Source: Clostridium guangxiense
GTDB taxonomy: Bacteria > Bacillota > Clostridia > Clostridiales > Clostridiaceae
Length of the DNA stretch: 64,000 nt
Reading direction: 5' to 3'
NCBI RefSeq assembly: GCF_021043395.1
Contig: NZ_JAJNKE010000003.1
Coordinates: 1 to 64,000 of the forward strand
The stretch's first letter is position 1; each line of letters starts with the position of its first letter. A program made the translations under genes and the position numbers. Shown here piece by piece: positions 16,135 through 23,586 of this stretch. The notes below the pieces were generated by a model that was not told where the DNA came from, did not search any database, and worked only from the letters and a program-made list of their open reading frames with translations.

Positions 16135-16725
16135 GTGACTGATAATAAAAGTGATTCTAAAAAAAGCATATGTGCATTTAATAAGTTATTTGATTCAATT
16201 GATAATTTATTAGTTGAAGAAAGAGAACAAAGATTAAAATTAAAACTTGGCAAAGAAATAAAAAACAATATATTTACTAATGAAATCTTAATAAAACTTA
16301 ACGAAAATGACTTTTCTGGTTTAATTGATGAGGAAAATAATAATATGACAGAACTTTTTTCTAGCATATTCCCTATATTTATAAAGAATGGCGATATAAT
16401 TTTTAGATTATACAAGCATAAAATTGAAGTTGATTTATCTGACGAAATGAGAGATAGATATATTTACATATTTTCTGATGGAAGATTAACTTCTGGATTA
16501 TTTCAATGTTTTAGTCTCGGCGATGATGAATATGTGTATGGAATAAAAAAAATAATTGATGCTATCCCACTTTTTAAAAATGCTATCATTGATACTTTGG
16601 AAAATTTTAAAAAGAATATTGATGTACATAATAATAAAATAGAAAATTCAAAAAATAGGGAACAATTAGCGGAAAAAAATTATAATGAATTACTTAATTA
16701 TTTATCAAAAGGCAAAGAGAATTAA
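16135..16725 (+). CDS. Hypothetical protein, 196 aa, Asp/Asn/Lys-rich, cytoplasmic
   Basis: Not recognised. It starts at GTG 16135, 6 nt after GGAGGT, 17 bp downstream of lrgB, so it may belong to the same transcript. The N-terminal third is charged and helical. The middle has a possible beta-rich part (GDIIFRLYKHKIEVDLSDEM; YIFSDGRLTSGLFQCFSLGD). The C-terminal 60 residues look coiled-coil. No signal peptide, membrane helix or catalytic motif is visible. Very low GC and biased Asn/Lys/Ile use could reflect recent acquisition, but the flanks are similar. Confidence 0.6.
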   Translation: MTDNKSDSKKSICAFNKLFDSIDNLLVEEREQRLKLKLGKEIKNNIFTNEILIKLNENDFSGLIDEENNNMTELFSSIFPIFIKNGDIIFRLYKHKIEVDLSDEMRDRYIYIFSDGRLTSGLFQCFSLGDDEYVYGIKKIIDAIPLFKNAIIDTLENFKKNIDVHNNKIENSKNREQLAEKNYNELLNYLSKGKEN

Positions 16726-16770
16726 CTTTTAGTAGAAACATATCAATTTAAGTAGAGGGAGATGACAGTC

Positions 16771-17946
16771 ATGATTATTGACAAAATATTTTATAAAACA
16801 TTGTTTAAAAAATTATTTTCAGATACCTTTGAATTAAAATTATGGGATGGAAGTTCTGAAGTTTATGGAGAAGGAGAAGTAAAATTTAAAATAATCTTCA
16901 ATGAGCCTATTCCTAAAGCTGATATTATTAAAGATCCTTCATTAACCTTTGGAGAAGCTTATATGACTAAAAAAATAGATATTGAAGGAAGCGTTCAAAC
17001 GGTTATAGAATCTCTATACAACAATAAAGAAAGTTTTTTATCCAACAGTGATAAATATGCAAGCTTATTAAAGATGGCTACAAATAATATTAAAAATAGC
17101 AGAAAAAATATCGAATTTCACTATGATATAGGAAATGATTTCTACAAGTTATGGTTAGATGATACTATGACATATTCTTGTGGTTACTTTAAGTCTAAAG
17201 ACGATTCTTTAAATCAAGCTCAAAAAAATAAAGTACAGCATATTCTTAAAAAACTAGATTTGAAAGAAGGAGAGACTTTACTTGATATAGGTTGCGGCTG
17301 GGGAGAATTGATTATTTCAGCAGCAAAACAATATAAAGTAAAGGCTATGGGTATAACTTTAAGTTCTGAACAACTTAATAAAGTTAAGGAAAGAGTAAAA
17401 AATGAAGGCTTAGAGGATTTAGTTGAAGTTCAACTTGTAGATTATAGAGAATTAAAAAATAGAAAGTTTGATAAAGTAGTCAGTGTAGGCATGCTTGAAC
17501 ATGTAGGACAAGATCATCTTTCTGAGTATTTTGATACTATAGATAAACTACTAAATGATAAGGGTGTATCTTTACTTCATTGCATAACAGGCATAAAAAC
17601 TGGAGGAAACAACACATGGATAAATAAGTACATTTTCCCAGGAGGATACGTTCCTGGAATTGCAGAACTCATTAACTGTATGTCGGAAAGAAATTTTAAC
17701 GTAATTGATGTAGAGAATTTAAGATTGCACTATGGAAGAACTTTGGAACACTGGGCGGAAAACTTTGAAAATGCACTGCCTGAAATAAGAAAAACTAAAG
17801 ATGAAACTTTTATAAGGATGTGGAGATTGTATTTAAATTCTTGTGCAGCATCATTTAATTGTGGAAATATAACTATCCATCAATTCTTATTTAATAAAGG
17901 CGTAAATAACGATTTAGAGTGGACTAGAGATTACATGTATAAATAG
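16771..17946 (+). CDS. cfa: Cyclopropane-fatty-acyl-phospholipid synthase
   Basis: A SAM-dependent enzyme that adds a methylene bridge across double bonds of membrane lipid acyl chains; it is usually membrane-associated and induced on entry to stationary phase or under acid/solvent stress. The N-terminal CFA domain (FTFGEAYMTKKIDIEG-like segment) is followed by FHYDIGNDFYKLWLDDTMTYSCGYF, the hallmark of the family, the SAM loop LLDIGCGWGE (from residue 171) and VSVGMLEHVG. The length of 391 residues is normal. ATG 16771 is preferred to 16762 because the AGAGGGAG site touches the earlier codon. Confidence 0.93.
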   Translation: MIIDKIFYKTLFKKLFSDTFELKLWDGSSEVYGEGEVKFKIIFNEPIPKADIIKDPSLTFGEAYMTKKIDIEGSVQTVIESLYNNKESFLSNSDKYASLLKMATNNIKNSRKNIEFHYDIGNDFYKLWLDDTMTYSCGYFKSKDDSLNQAQKNKVQHILKKLDLKEGETLLDIGCGWGELIISAAKQYKVKAMGITLSSEQLNKVKERVKNEGLEDLVEVQLVDYRELKNRKFDKVVSVGMLEHVGQDHLSEYFDTIDKLLNDKGVSLLHCITGIKTGGNNTWINKYIFPGGYVPGIAELINCMSERNFNVIDVENLRLHYGRTLEHWAENFENALPEIRKTKDETFIRMWRLYLNSCAASFNCGNITIHQFLFNKGVNNDLEWTRDYMYK

Positions 17947-17986
17947 AAACTGTTTAAATATAATTTACCCTAGCTGGTCTATAAAA

Positions 17987-18016
17987 GAATAATACACATA
18001 TCTCTTGAACATAATA
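17987..18016 (+). promoter_or_regulatory. Sigma-G (forespore) promoter of tlp
   Basis: GAATA at 17987-17991, an 18-bp spacer and CATAATA at 18010-18016 fit the sigma-G consensus (GHATR-N18-CATWHTA) at every position. It lies about 50 bp before a small spore protein gene, the expected target of sigma-G. The match is seen directly; activity is inferred. Confidence 0.8.
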
Positions 18017-18067
18017 AGCATTGAGTCAAAATCAATTTTAAAATTTTATTAAAGGAGATGTGTAGTT

Positions 18068-18295
18068 ATGAGAAGTAATCCAGATGATAGAAGAGATAAT
18101 GTGGATAGAATTCAAGAAAATATAGACAATACTATTCAAAATATTCATCAAGCAAATGAAATGATTAAAAATGAAGATAATGAAAAAACTAAACAAGATT
18201 TAAAGGCAAAAAATTGTAGAAGAGAAGAATCGTTAAATGAATTAAGATCAGAAATTAAAGATGAAGCAGCAGATAAAAAAAGAGGATACGAATAA
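18068..18295 (+). CDS. tlp: Small acid-soluble spore protein Tlp
   Basis: A 75-residue, highly charged, Cys-poor helical protein of the thioredoxin-like SASP (Tlp) family. The diagnostic start is NPDDRRDNVDRIQENIDNTI, followed by a short helix, a Glu/Asn/Lys-rich middle and a charged tail. Tlp is made in the forespore and degraded on germination. It stands alone: a strong AAAGGAGATG ribosome site, its own sigma-G promoter, and a strong terminator just after the stop. Its presence shows the host forms endospores. Confidence 0.92.
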   Translation: MRSNPDDRRDNVDRIQENIDNTIQNIHQANEMIKNEDNEKTKQDLKAKNCRREESLNELRSEIKDEAADKKRGYE

Positions 18296-18309
18296 AGATA
18301 TATTTAAAG

Positions 18310-18359
18310 AAAAAGGATATTCACTAAATGATAGTATTATTTAGTGAATATCCTTTTTT
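18310..18359 (+). terminator. Strong rho-independent terminator after tlp
   Basis: A 20-bp perfect stem (AAAAAGGATATTCACTAAAT at 18310-18329 with its complement from 18339) around a 9-nt loop, ending in a T run. The A tract before the stem would let it work in both directions. Confidence 0.9.
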
Positions 18360-18479
18360 ATACTTAACAAAAATAATTACTTATTAATAATTAATATTGA
18401 TTAATAATAACTGGAGTGATATGATTAATTTGTAAGATAAATAATATTTTGAAAATTTAAAGAAAAGAGGGTTTTGAGT

Positions 18480-20156
18480 ATGATTTACAATATTCTCATT
18501 GGAGGAGCAGCAGGTCAAGGTATGGAGACTCTTGCTTCTATATTAGAAAAAATCTTAAAAGAAAAGGGATTTGGAACTTTTTCAATTCAAGATTATATGT
18601 CTAGAGTTAGAGGTGGACATAATTTTTTTCAAATTCGTTTTGGAAATGAAGAAATATACTCTCATTCTAAAAAAATTGATGGAATATTAGCGTTAAATAG
18701 TGATACAGTTAAACTTCATATAGGAGATTTAAAAGAAACAGGATTTGTAATTTGTGATGAAGAAGTAGATTATGAAGATGCCAGAATATATAAATTGCCT
18801 TTAAAAAAGATTGCTAAAAAGATAGGCAATTCAAGGGTTTTTGGAAGTGCTGCTTTGGGAGCAATTTTGAAATTATTTAATCAAGATTTGAGCTCTGTAG
18901 CGGATGTATTAAATAGGAAATTTAAGGCTGAAATTGCTGTTAAAAACCTAGAGGCCTTTAAAGAAGGTGCAAAATTGGTTTTGCCTAAATACTATACAGT
19001 ATCAAACGGCAAAAACGATAATATTTTAATTAATGCTAATGATGCTATAGCACTAGGAGCTCTTGCTGCAGGCTGCAAACTTTATTCGGCTTATCCAATG
19101 ACACCATCTACAAGTATTATGACTTATTTGGCATCAAAAATGGGAGAAGCTGAAATAGTTGTAGAGCAGGCAGAAGACGAAATTGCTGCTATTAATATGG
19201 CAATCGGTGCAGCCTATACAGGCGTTAGGGCAATGACTGGTAGCTCTGGAGGTGGCTTTGCATTGATGGTTGAAGCGGTAGGACTTTCAAGCATGCTGGA
19301 GGTTCCTATTGTAATAGCGGAAATACAAAGACCAGGCCCAACAACAGGACTACCTACTAGGACTGAACAAGGAGATTTAAGCTTTGTTATTCATGGTACG
19401 CCAGGAGAGATACCTAAAATGGTTATTGCAGTAAGAAGTCCAGAGGATGCTTTCTATCAGACGATGAGAGCCTTTAATCTTGCAGACAAGTATCAAATAC
19501 CAGTAATTTTACTTGGAGACCAATTTCTTGCAGATAATTTAAGGACAGTAAAGCCATTTGATTTTAATAAAGTAAAAATCGAAAGGTATTTAAGTGATGA
19601 TAAAATTGCAGGTGGTAAGGAGTATAGAAGATATGAGGTTACAGAAAACGGAGTTTCACCTAGAATAACACCTGGAAAGATACCTGGAACATCCGTTCTT
19701 GTAGACAGTGATGAGCACGATGAATCTGGACATATAACTGAATCCAGTGAAGTTAGAATAAAAATGAATGACAAGAGGCTTAGAAAAATTGAACATTTAA
19801 AAGAAGAACTTTTGGAACCTGAATATATAGGAGGAGAAGAAATAGATACACTTCTTGTTGGATGGGGTTCACTTTACAGCCCTATAAAAGGTGCGGTTAA
19901 ATTTTTAAATAAAGAAGGAAAAGTAAAATATGGAGCTTTAGTTTTTGGAGATGTTTGGCCTCTTCCAGAAAAGCTTATAAGAGAAAAGGCAAAAAAGGTA
20001 AAGACACTTATAGATGTTGAACAAAATGCAACGGCACAGCTTGCTAGACTTATAAGAGAAAACACTGGAATAGAATTTGATGCTAAGATTTTAAGATATG
20101 ACGGAAGTCCTCTATCTTCAGAAGATATAATTAAAAAAGTAAAGGAGGATAAATAA
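18480..20156 (+). CDS. korA: 2-oxoacid:ferredoxin oxidoreductase, fused gamma/alpha subunit
   Basis: Catalyses, with the beta subunit, oxidative decarboxylation of a 2-oxoacid to the acyl-CoA with reduction of ferredoxin. Residues 1-180 are the gamma domain (GGAAGQGMETLASILE; MSRVRGGHNFFQIRF). The alpha domain follows with LYSAYPMTPSTSIMTYLA, EQAEDEIAAINMAIGAAYTG and TGSSGGGFALM, typical of KorA-type fused subunits. No 4Fe-4S ferredoxin domain is attached. The ATG at 18480 has AGAGG at good distance; the TTG at 18474 is too close. The exact substrate (2-oxoglutarate, branched-chain or aromatic oxoacids) cannot be assigned. Confidence 0.88.
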   Translation: MIYNILIGGAAGQGMETLASILEKILKEKGFGTFSIQDYMSRVRGGHNFFQIRFGNEEIYSHSKKIDGILALNSDTVKLHIGDLKETGFVICDEEVDYEDARIYKLPLKKIAKKIGNSRVFGSAALGAILKLFNQDLSSVADVLNRKFKAEIAVKNLEAFKEGAKLVLPKYYTVSNGKNDNILINANDAIALGALAAGCKLYSAYPMTPSTSIMTYLASKMGEAEIVVEQAEDEIAAINMAIGAAYTGVRAMTGSSGGGFALMVEAVGLSSMLEVPIVIAEIQRPGPTTGLPTRTEQGDLSFVIHGTPGEIPKMVIAVRSPEDAFYQTMRAFNLADKYQIPVILLGDQFLADNLRTVKPFDFNKVKIERYLSDDKIAGGKEYRRYEVTENGVSPRITPGKIPGTSVLVDSDEHDESGHITESSEVRIKMNDKRLRKIEHLKEELLEPEYIGGEEIDTLLVGWGSLYSPIKGAVKFLNKEGKVKYGALVFGDVWPLPEKLIREKAKKVKTLIDVEQNATAQLARLIRENTGIEFDAKILRYDGSPLSSEDIIKKVKEDK

Positions 20157-20157
20157 A

Positions 20158-21000
20158 ATGGAATTTTGTGCTTTAGAAACTGCATGGTGTCCTGGATGCG
20201 GAAATTTTATAATATTGGACGCGCTTAAGGAGACCCTCATAGAGTTAAATAAAAAACCACATGAAGTGCTTTTAGTTGGCGGTATTGGTCAGGCTGCGAA
20301 AATGCCTCAATATTTAAATACTAATGGATTTTGTGGACTTCATGGAAGAGCTCTTCCAGCAGCAGCGGCAGCAAAGATTGCAAACAAGGCTTTAACTGTA
20401 ATTGTTGATTCTGGTGATGGAGATTCTTATGGTGAAGGAGGAAATCACTTTATTCACAATATTAGGAGAAATGTTGATATAACACATTTTGTTCACGATA
20501 ACCAAATTTATGGACTTACAAAAGGTCAGGCATCTCCAACCACTGATATGGGTCAAGTTACATCAATACAGCCTTATGGATCAAATAACATTCCAATGAA
20601 TCCTGTACTTCTTGCAATTACTTTAGGAGCAGGTTTTGTTGCAAGAGCTTTTAGCAATGATAAAGAACAACTAAAAGAAATAATGAAGGCGGCCATAAAT
20701 TATAAAGGATATGCCTTGGTAGATATACTTCAACCATGTGTAAGCTTTAATAAGGTTAATACTTATCAATGGTATAAAAAGAGAATTTATACTTTAGATG
20801 AAAGCTATGATAAAACCAATAAATTAAAGGCCATGGAAAAAGCTATGGAATGGGGAGATAAGATTCCTGTTGGAATTCTTTATGAAGAAGAAAAGGAAGA
20901 CTTTCACGATAAACTTAATTTCTTAAAGGATGGAAAACCCCTTGTATATAGTGATTTTGATATTGATAAGATTAGCACATTTATTGATGATTTTAAATAA
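20158..21000 (+). CDS. korB: 2-oxoacid:ferredoxin oxidoreductase, beta subunit
   Basis: The thiamine diphosphate-binding subunit, starting 1 nt after the korA stop. It has WCPGCGN (C11, C14) at the N-terminus, which with other cysteines holds the 4Fe-4S cluster. The TPP/Mg2+ motif GDGDSYGEGGNHFIHNIRRN and the following NQIYGLTKGQASPTT are present, a combination seen in KorB/PorB-type proteins. The length of 280 residues is standard. AAGGAGG in the end of korA serves as ribosome site, so the two subunits are produced together. Confidence 0.9.
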   Translation: MEFCALETAWCPGCGNFIILDALKETLIELNKKPHEVLLVGGIGQAAKMPQYLNTNGFCGLHGRALPAAAAAKIANKALTVIVDSGDGDSYGEGGNHFIHNIRRNVDITHFVHDNQIYGLTKGQASPTTDMGQVTSIQPYGSNNIPMNPVLLAITLGAGFVARAFSNDKEQLKEIMKAAINYKGYALVDILQPCVSFNKVNTYQWYKKRIYTLDESYDKTNKLKAMEKAMEWGDKIPVGILYEEEKEDFHDKLNFLKDGKPLVYSDFDIDKISTFIDDFK

Positions 21001-21025
21001 GGATTACCTTCATAAAAAATAAGGA

Positions 21026-21111
21026 TGTGAAAAATGTAGGTATTCTTTTTACGGACCGCTTATAATGCTTTATGCGTGGTGTAGTAAAACCTATAGAATA
21101 CCTTTTTCACA
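21026..21111 (+). terminator. Long hairpin after korAB (terminator or small structured RNA)
   Basis: TGTGAAAAA...GGTATTCT (21026-21046) pairs with AGAATACCTTTTTCACA (21095-21111), with a 4-nt bulge on the left side. The intervening 48 nt can form a smaller inner stem around the TTATAATGCTTTATGCG part. The position fits a korB terminator, but the T tract is inside the stem instead of after it, and the loop is large. It may instead be a structured RNA. Confidence 0.45.
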
Positions 21112-21210
21112 ACCTCCTATAAATGTTATGTAATAAAAATTTTTGAATTTATTAAGCATAATAATATAATATAAACAATTAATGTAAAATAAGTTAATAA
21201 TAGGAGGATA

Positions 21211-21237
21211 ATGAAGCTTTTTATAGTGCAAGCTTAG
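21211..21237 (+). other. Possible 8-codon leader peptide upstream of the glycosyltransferase
   Basis: TAGGAGG (21201-21207) is followed at ideal distance by ATG AAG CTT TTT ATA GTG CAA GCT TAG (MKLFIVQA). The codons contain AAGCTT twice, so the coding part can fold on itself. A good ribosome site before such a short frame, 36 bp before the next gene, suggests a leader; it may also be chance. Confidence 0.25.
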
Positions 21238-21273
21238 TTAAAAGAATAACAATTATCATAAAGGGGCTTTTAT

Positions 21274-22857
21274 ATGTTGGGGTTTATTAAAAAGATAATA
21301 TATTTTATACTTATTTTTTTTATTGGGCTTTTTATAGGGTCTTCATTTTTTGTTAGAGCAGAGTATAACAACTTTATATATGGAGATAGAGCAGTTTTCC
21401 AAAGACAAAAGCTTAGTGATTTTATTTTACTTATAGTGATACTAATCTTATTAAGCATAGTCTTGTATTGGTTGTGTTTAAAGCTTAATAAATATAGTAG
21501 AAGAGATGTAATTACATTAACTCTCATAGCTAGTTTTATAATTCAAATGGTTATTATAGTTATATTTCCTAAGTTACCTACAGATGACTCTAATGAGGTA
21601 CTTTCATTGGCTTTAAAAATGTTATACAATAATGATTATTCCTCATTTCAAACCGGTGGATATCTTTATATGTTTCCTTTTAATTTTTCAACGGTATTAT
21701 ATATAAAAATTTTATTATCTATATTTCCAAATAGCTATTTGATTTTAAAAATTTTTAATATATTATTTTCCCTTGTTACAACTTCAATGATTTACTTAAT
21801 ATATAAAGAAGTAAACTATAGGTCAAAAGAAAATGACTATGGTGTTTTAATATTTGCTGCGACGTATATACCATCATTATTTATGAGTAACTATATATAT
21901 AATGACATTATAGCTGCAGCATTTCTTACTACTGCTGTGTATTTTTTTGTAAGACTTGTAAAAGAAAAGTATATTAAGTATATTATTATTGCATCAATTC
22001 TTTTATCAATCGGTAATTACTTTAGAGGAATAGGAGCTATTTTCTTAATAGCGGCGCTTATCTACGTTTTACTAAATACAAAAGAGCTTGGAATTAAGAA
22101 GGCAATGATATCCCTTTGTGTAATGGGGCTGATATTTAATATTCCAGGATGGACTGAAAATATTGTTTTACAGGCAACCCATGTTGTAAATCAATCCATC
22201 ACGAAAAATTCTGCACCTATATCTATGTGGCTTAATATGGGGATTAATAAGGACAAGTTTGGCTTTTGGGACGATATGCAAAGCTACAATATATATCAGG
22301 TAAAAGCAAAGTATAATAAAGAAAAAAGTACAGAGTTATTTAAAAAAGAAATTAAAAATAAATTTTCTAATGCAAGTTTTAGTGACTTAGTAAAAATGTA
22401 TTATAAAAAGATTATATGGATTTGGACGGAAGGAACATATCAAATTGATACATTTGGTATTGGTAATGTAAGAATATTTAAATTAAATCAGAAAAGGATC
22501 ATTATACAACAACCTTATAGCTACTATACTTTTGCCACAAAATTATTTAAAGGAAATTCAAAATATAGGAGTGGACTATTTTGGATATTATATGTAATGA
22601 ATTTTCTAATGTATTGTTTCATTTTTATTAGATTAATAAATGAAATGAAAGTTAAAAGATTTGGGGAAGTGTTTTTAATTCTAATAATTTTAGGATTTAT
22701 TGCATTCTATATTTTGTGGGAAATTAAATCTAGATATATTTATCCAGTATATCCACTATTAATAATTTTATCATATATGGGCTTTAAAGATTCATATGAC
22801 TTTGTGTCAAAAAGAAATATTTCGCAGCACTTATCATTGCTTAGAAGAAGGTTGTAA
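21274..22857 (+). CDS. Multi-pass membrane glycosyltransferase (GT39/ArnT-like, GT-C fold)
   Basis: A 527-residue integral membrane protein with about 11-12 hydrophobic segments. After two N-terminal helices, the loop with FPKLPTDDSNEVLSLALKM carries the acidic pair typical of GT-C glycosyltransferases that use lipid-linked sugars (dolichol- or undecaprenyl-phosphate type). Further helices and an extracytoplasmic C-terminal part follow (YPVYPLLIILSYMGF near the end). The likely role is glycosylation of a surface polymer or protein; acceptor and donor unknown. A weak AAAGGGGC ribosome site precedes ATG 21274. It appears monocistronic. Confidence 0.7.
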   Translation: MLGFIKKIIYFILIFFIGLFIGSSFFVRAEYNNFIYGDRAVFQRQKLSDFILLIVILILLSIVLYWLCLKLNKYSRRDVITLTLIASFIIQMVIIVIFPKLPTDDSNEVLSLALKMLYNNDYSSFQTGGYLYMFPFNFSTVLYIKILLSIFPNSYLILKIFNILFSLVTTSMIYLIYKEVNYRSKENDYGVLIFAATYIPSLFMSNYIYNDIIAAAFLTTAVYFFVRLVKEKYIKYIIIASILLSIGNYFRGIGAIFLIAALIYVLLNTKELGIKKAMISLCVMGLIFNIPGWTENIVLQATHVVNQSITKNSAPISMWLNMGINKDKFGFWDDMQSYNIYQVKAKYNKEKSTELFKKEIKNKFSNASFSDLVKMYYKKIIWIWTEGTYQIDTFGIGNVRIFKLNQKRIIIQQPYSYYTFATKLFKGNSKYRSGLFWILYVMNFLMYCFIFIRLINEMKVKRFGEVFLILIILGFIAFYILWEIKSRYIYPVYPLLIILSYMGFKDSYDFVSKRNISQHLSLLRRRL

Positions 22858-22942
22858 TGTAATTTTATTTGAAAATTTTTACTAGAATAAGCACGTATAT
22901 CATCACCTATGAGTGGAAAAAATAAAAACGAGGTGATAACTT

Positions 22943-23203
22943 ATGAAAAAAATTGGCGTAGAAGAAGGATTATCTAACATTGCTAGTTATTTAAAAACTG
23001 AGGGTTATTCAGTAGAAACTTTAGGACCAGATATTGAAGGTAATGTTTGCAAGTGCAAAAATTTAGATGCAATTATTACATCAGATCGCAACACAGACAT
23101 GATGGGGATTAGTGATACTTCTACTAAGATACCTGTTATTAACGCTAGTGGTTTAACACAAGAAGAAGTAAAAAATATGATTCAGCAGAAGACAACTAGA
23201 TAA
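22943..23203 (+). CDS. UPF0180 (YkuS-like) family protein
   Basis: An 86-residue protein matching the UPF0180/YkuS family over its whole length: IGVEEGLSNIASYLKTEGYSV at the start, then a short Cys-containing turn (NVCKCKNLDAIITSDRN), MMGISDTSTKIPVINASGLTQEEV and a short tail. The fold is expected to be a small Rossmann-like alpha/beta domain; no function is established. It has its own GAGGTGA ribosome site and a terminator directly after the stop. Confidence 0.85.
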   Translation: MKKIGVEEGLSNIASYLKTEGYSVETLGPDIEGNVCKCKNLDAIITSDRNTDMMGISDTSTKIPVINASGLTQEEVKNMIQQKTTR

Positions 23204-23213
23204 ATGATTGGAT

Positions 23214-23253
23214 AATAGGATTAAGGAGAGAAATGCCTTAGTCCTATTTTTGG
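23214..23253 (+). terminator. Terminator after the UPF0180 gene
   Basis: AATAGGATTAAGG (23214-23226) pairs with CCTTAGTCCTATT (23236-23248), 12 of 13 matches plus one possible wobble, loop of 9 nt, then a T run. Confidence 0.85.
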
Positions 23254-23377
23254 AGCGATATTATAAAAATACAATTAGTTAATTATTTTTATGTCCGCGT
23301 ATTCGTACTATGAACATATTTTTACATATGATGTTATTTGAAATTGAATACATACTGGATAAATTTTGTAATTAGTA

Positions 23378-23433
23378 TTGAAAACTATACCAATAAGGTA
23401 TATAATAAATGTATACGATTTGGGTATACATTT
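23378..23433 (+). promoter_or_regulatory. Sigma-A promoter with two identical-type operators (TATAC-N7-GTATA)
   Basis: TTGAAA (23378-23383), a 17-bp spacer and TATAAT (23401-23406) form a strong promoter. An inverted repeat TATAC-N7-GTATA fills the spacer (23386-23402). The same pattern recurs just downstream of the -10 (23412-23428), extended there to 10-bp perfect arms (23407-23433). The centres are 26 bp apart. This is the layout of a repressor blocking polymerase at two sites. The leader to the acyl-CoA dehydrogenase fusion gene is about 170 nt. Which protein binds is unknown; the TetR gene at 26987 is one candidate. Confidence 0.8.
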
Positions 23434-23586
23434 AAGAAATATTTTTTACAATATGATTGGTGTAAAAAGGTATTCATTAAACCATATTAAGGGTTACAAT
23501 TTTAAAACTTATTTGTATCAAAATTCTGTGTTCTTAGTATTTTATTACAAATAGTAGTATATCTATAATTAAAAGGAGGTGTTCTT
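23434..23586 (+). other. Long untranslated leader of the fusion gene
   Basis: About 150 nt of AT-rich leader. I see no strong stem-loop, no upstream open frame with a ribosome site and no known riboswitch. It ends in a very strong AAAAGGAGGTG ribosome site. Confidence 0.5.

Noticed and set aside
23434-23586. Riboswitch in the long leader of the fusion gene
   Set aside because: No conserved riboswitch core or terminator/antiterminator pair could be seen; the promoter operators explain regulation well enough.
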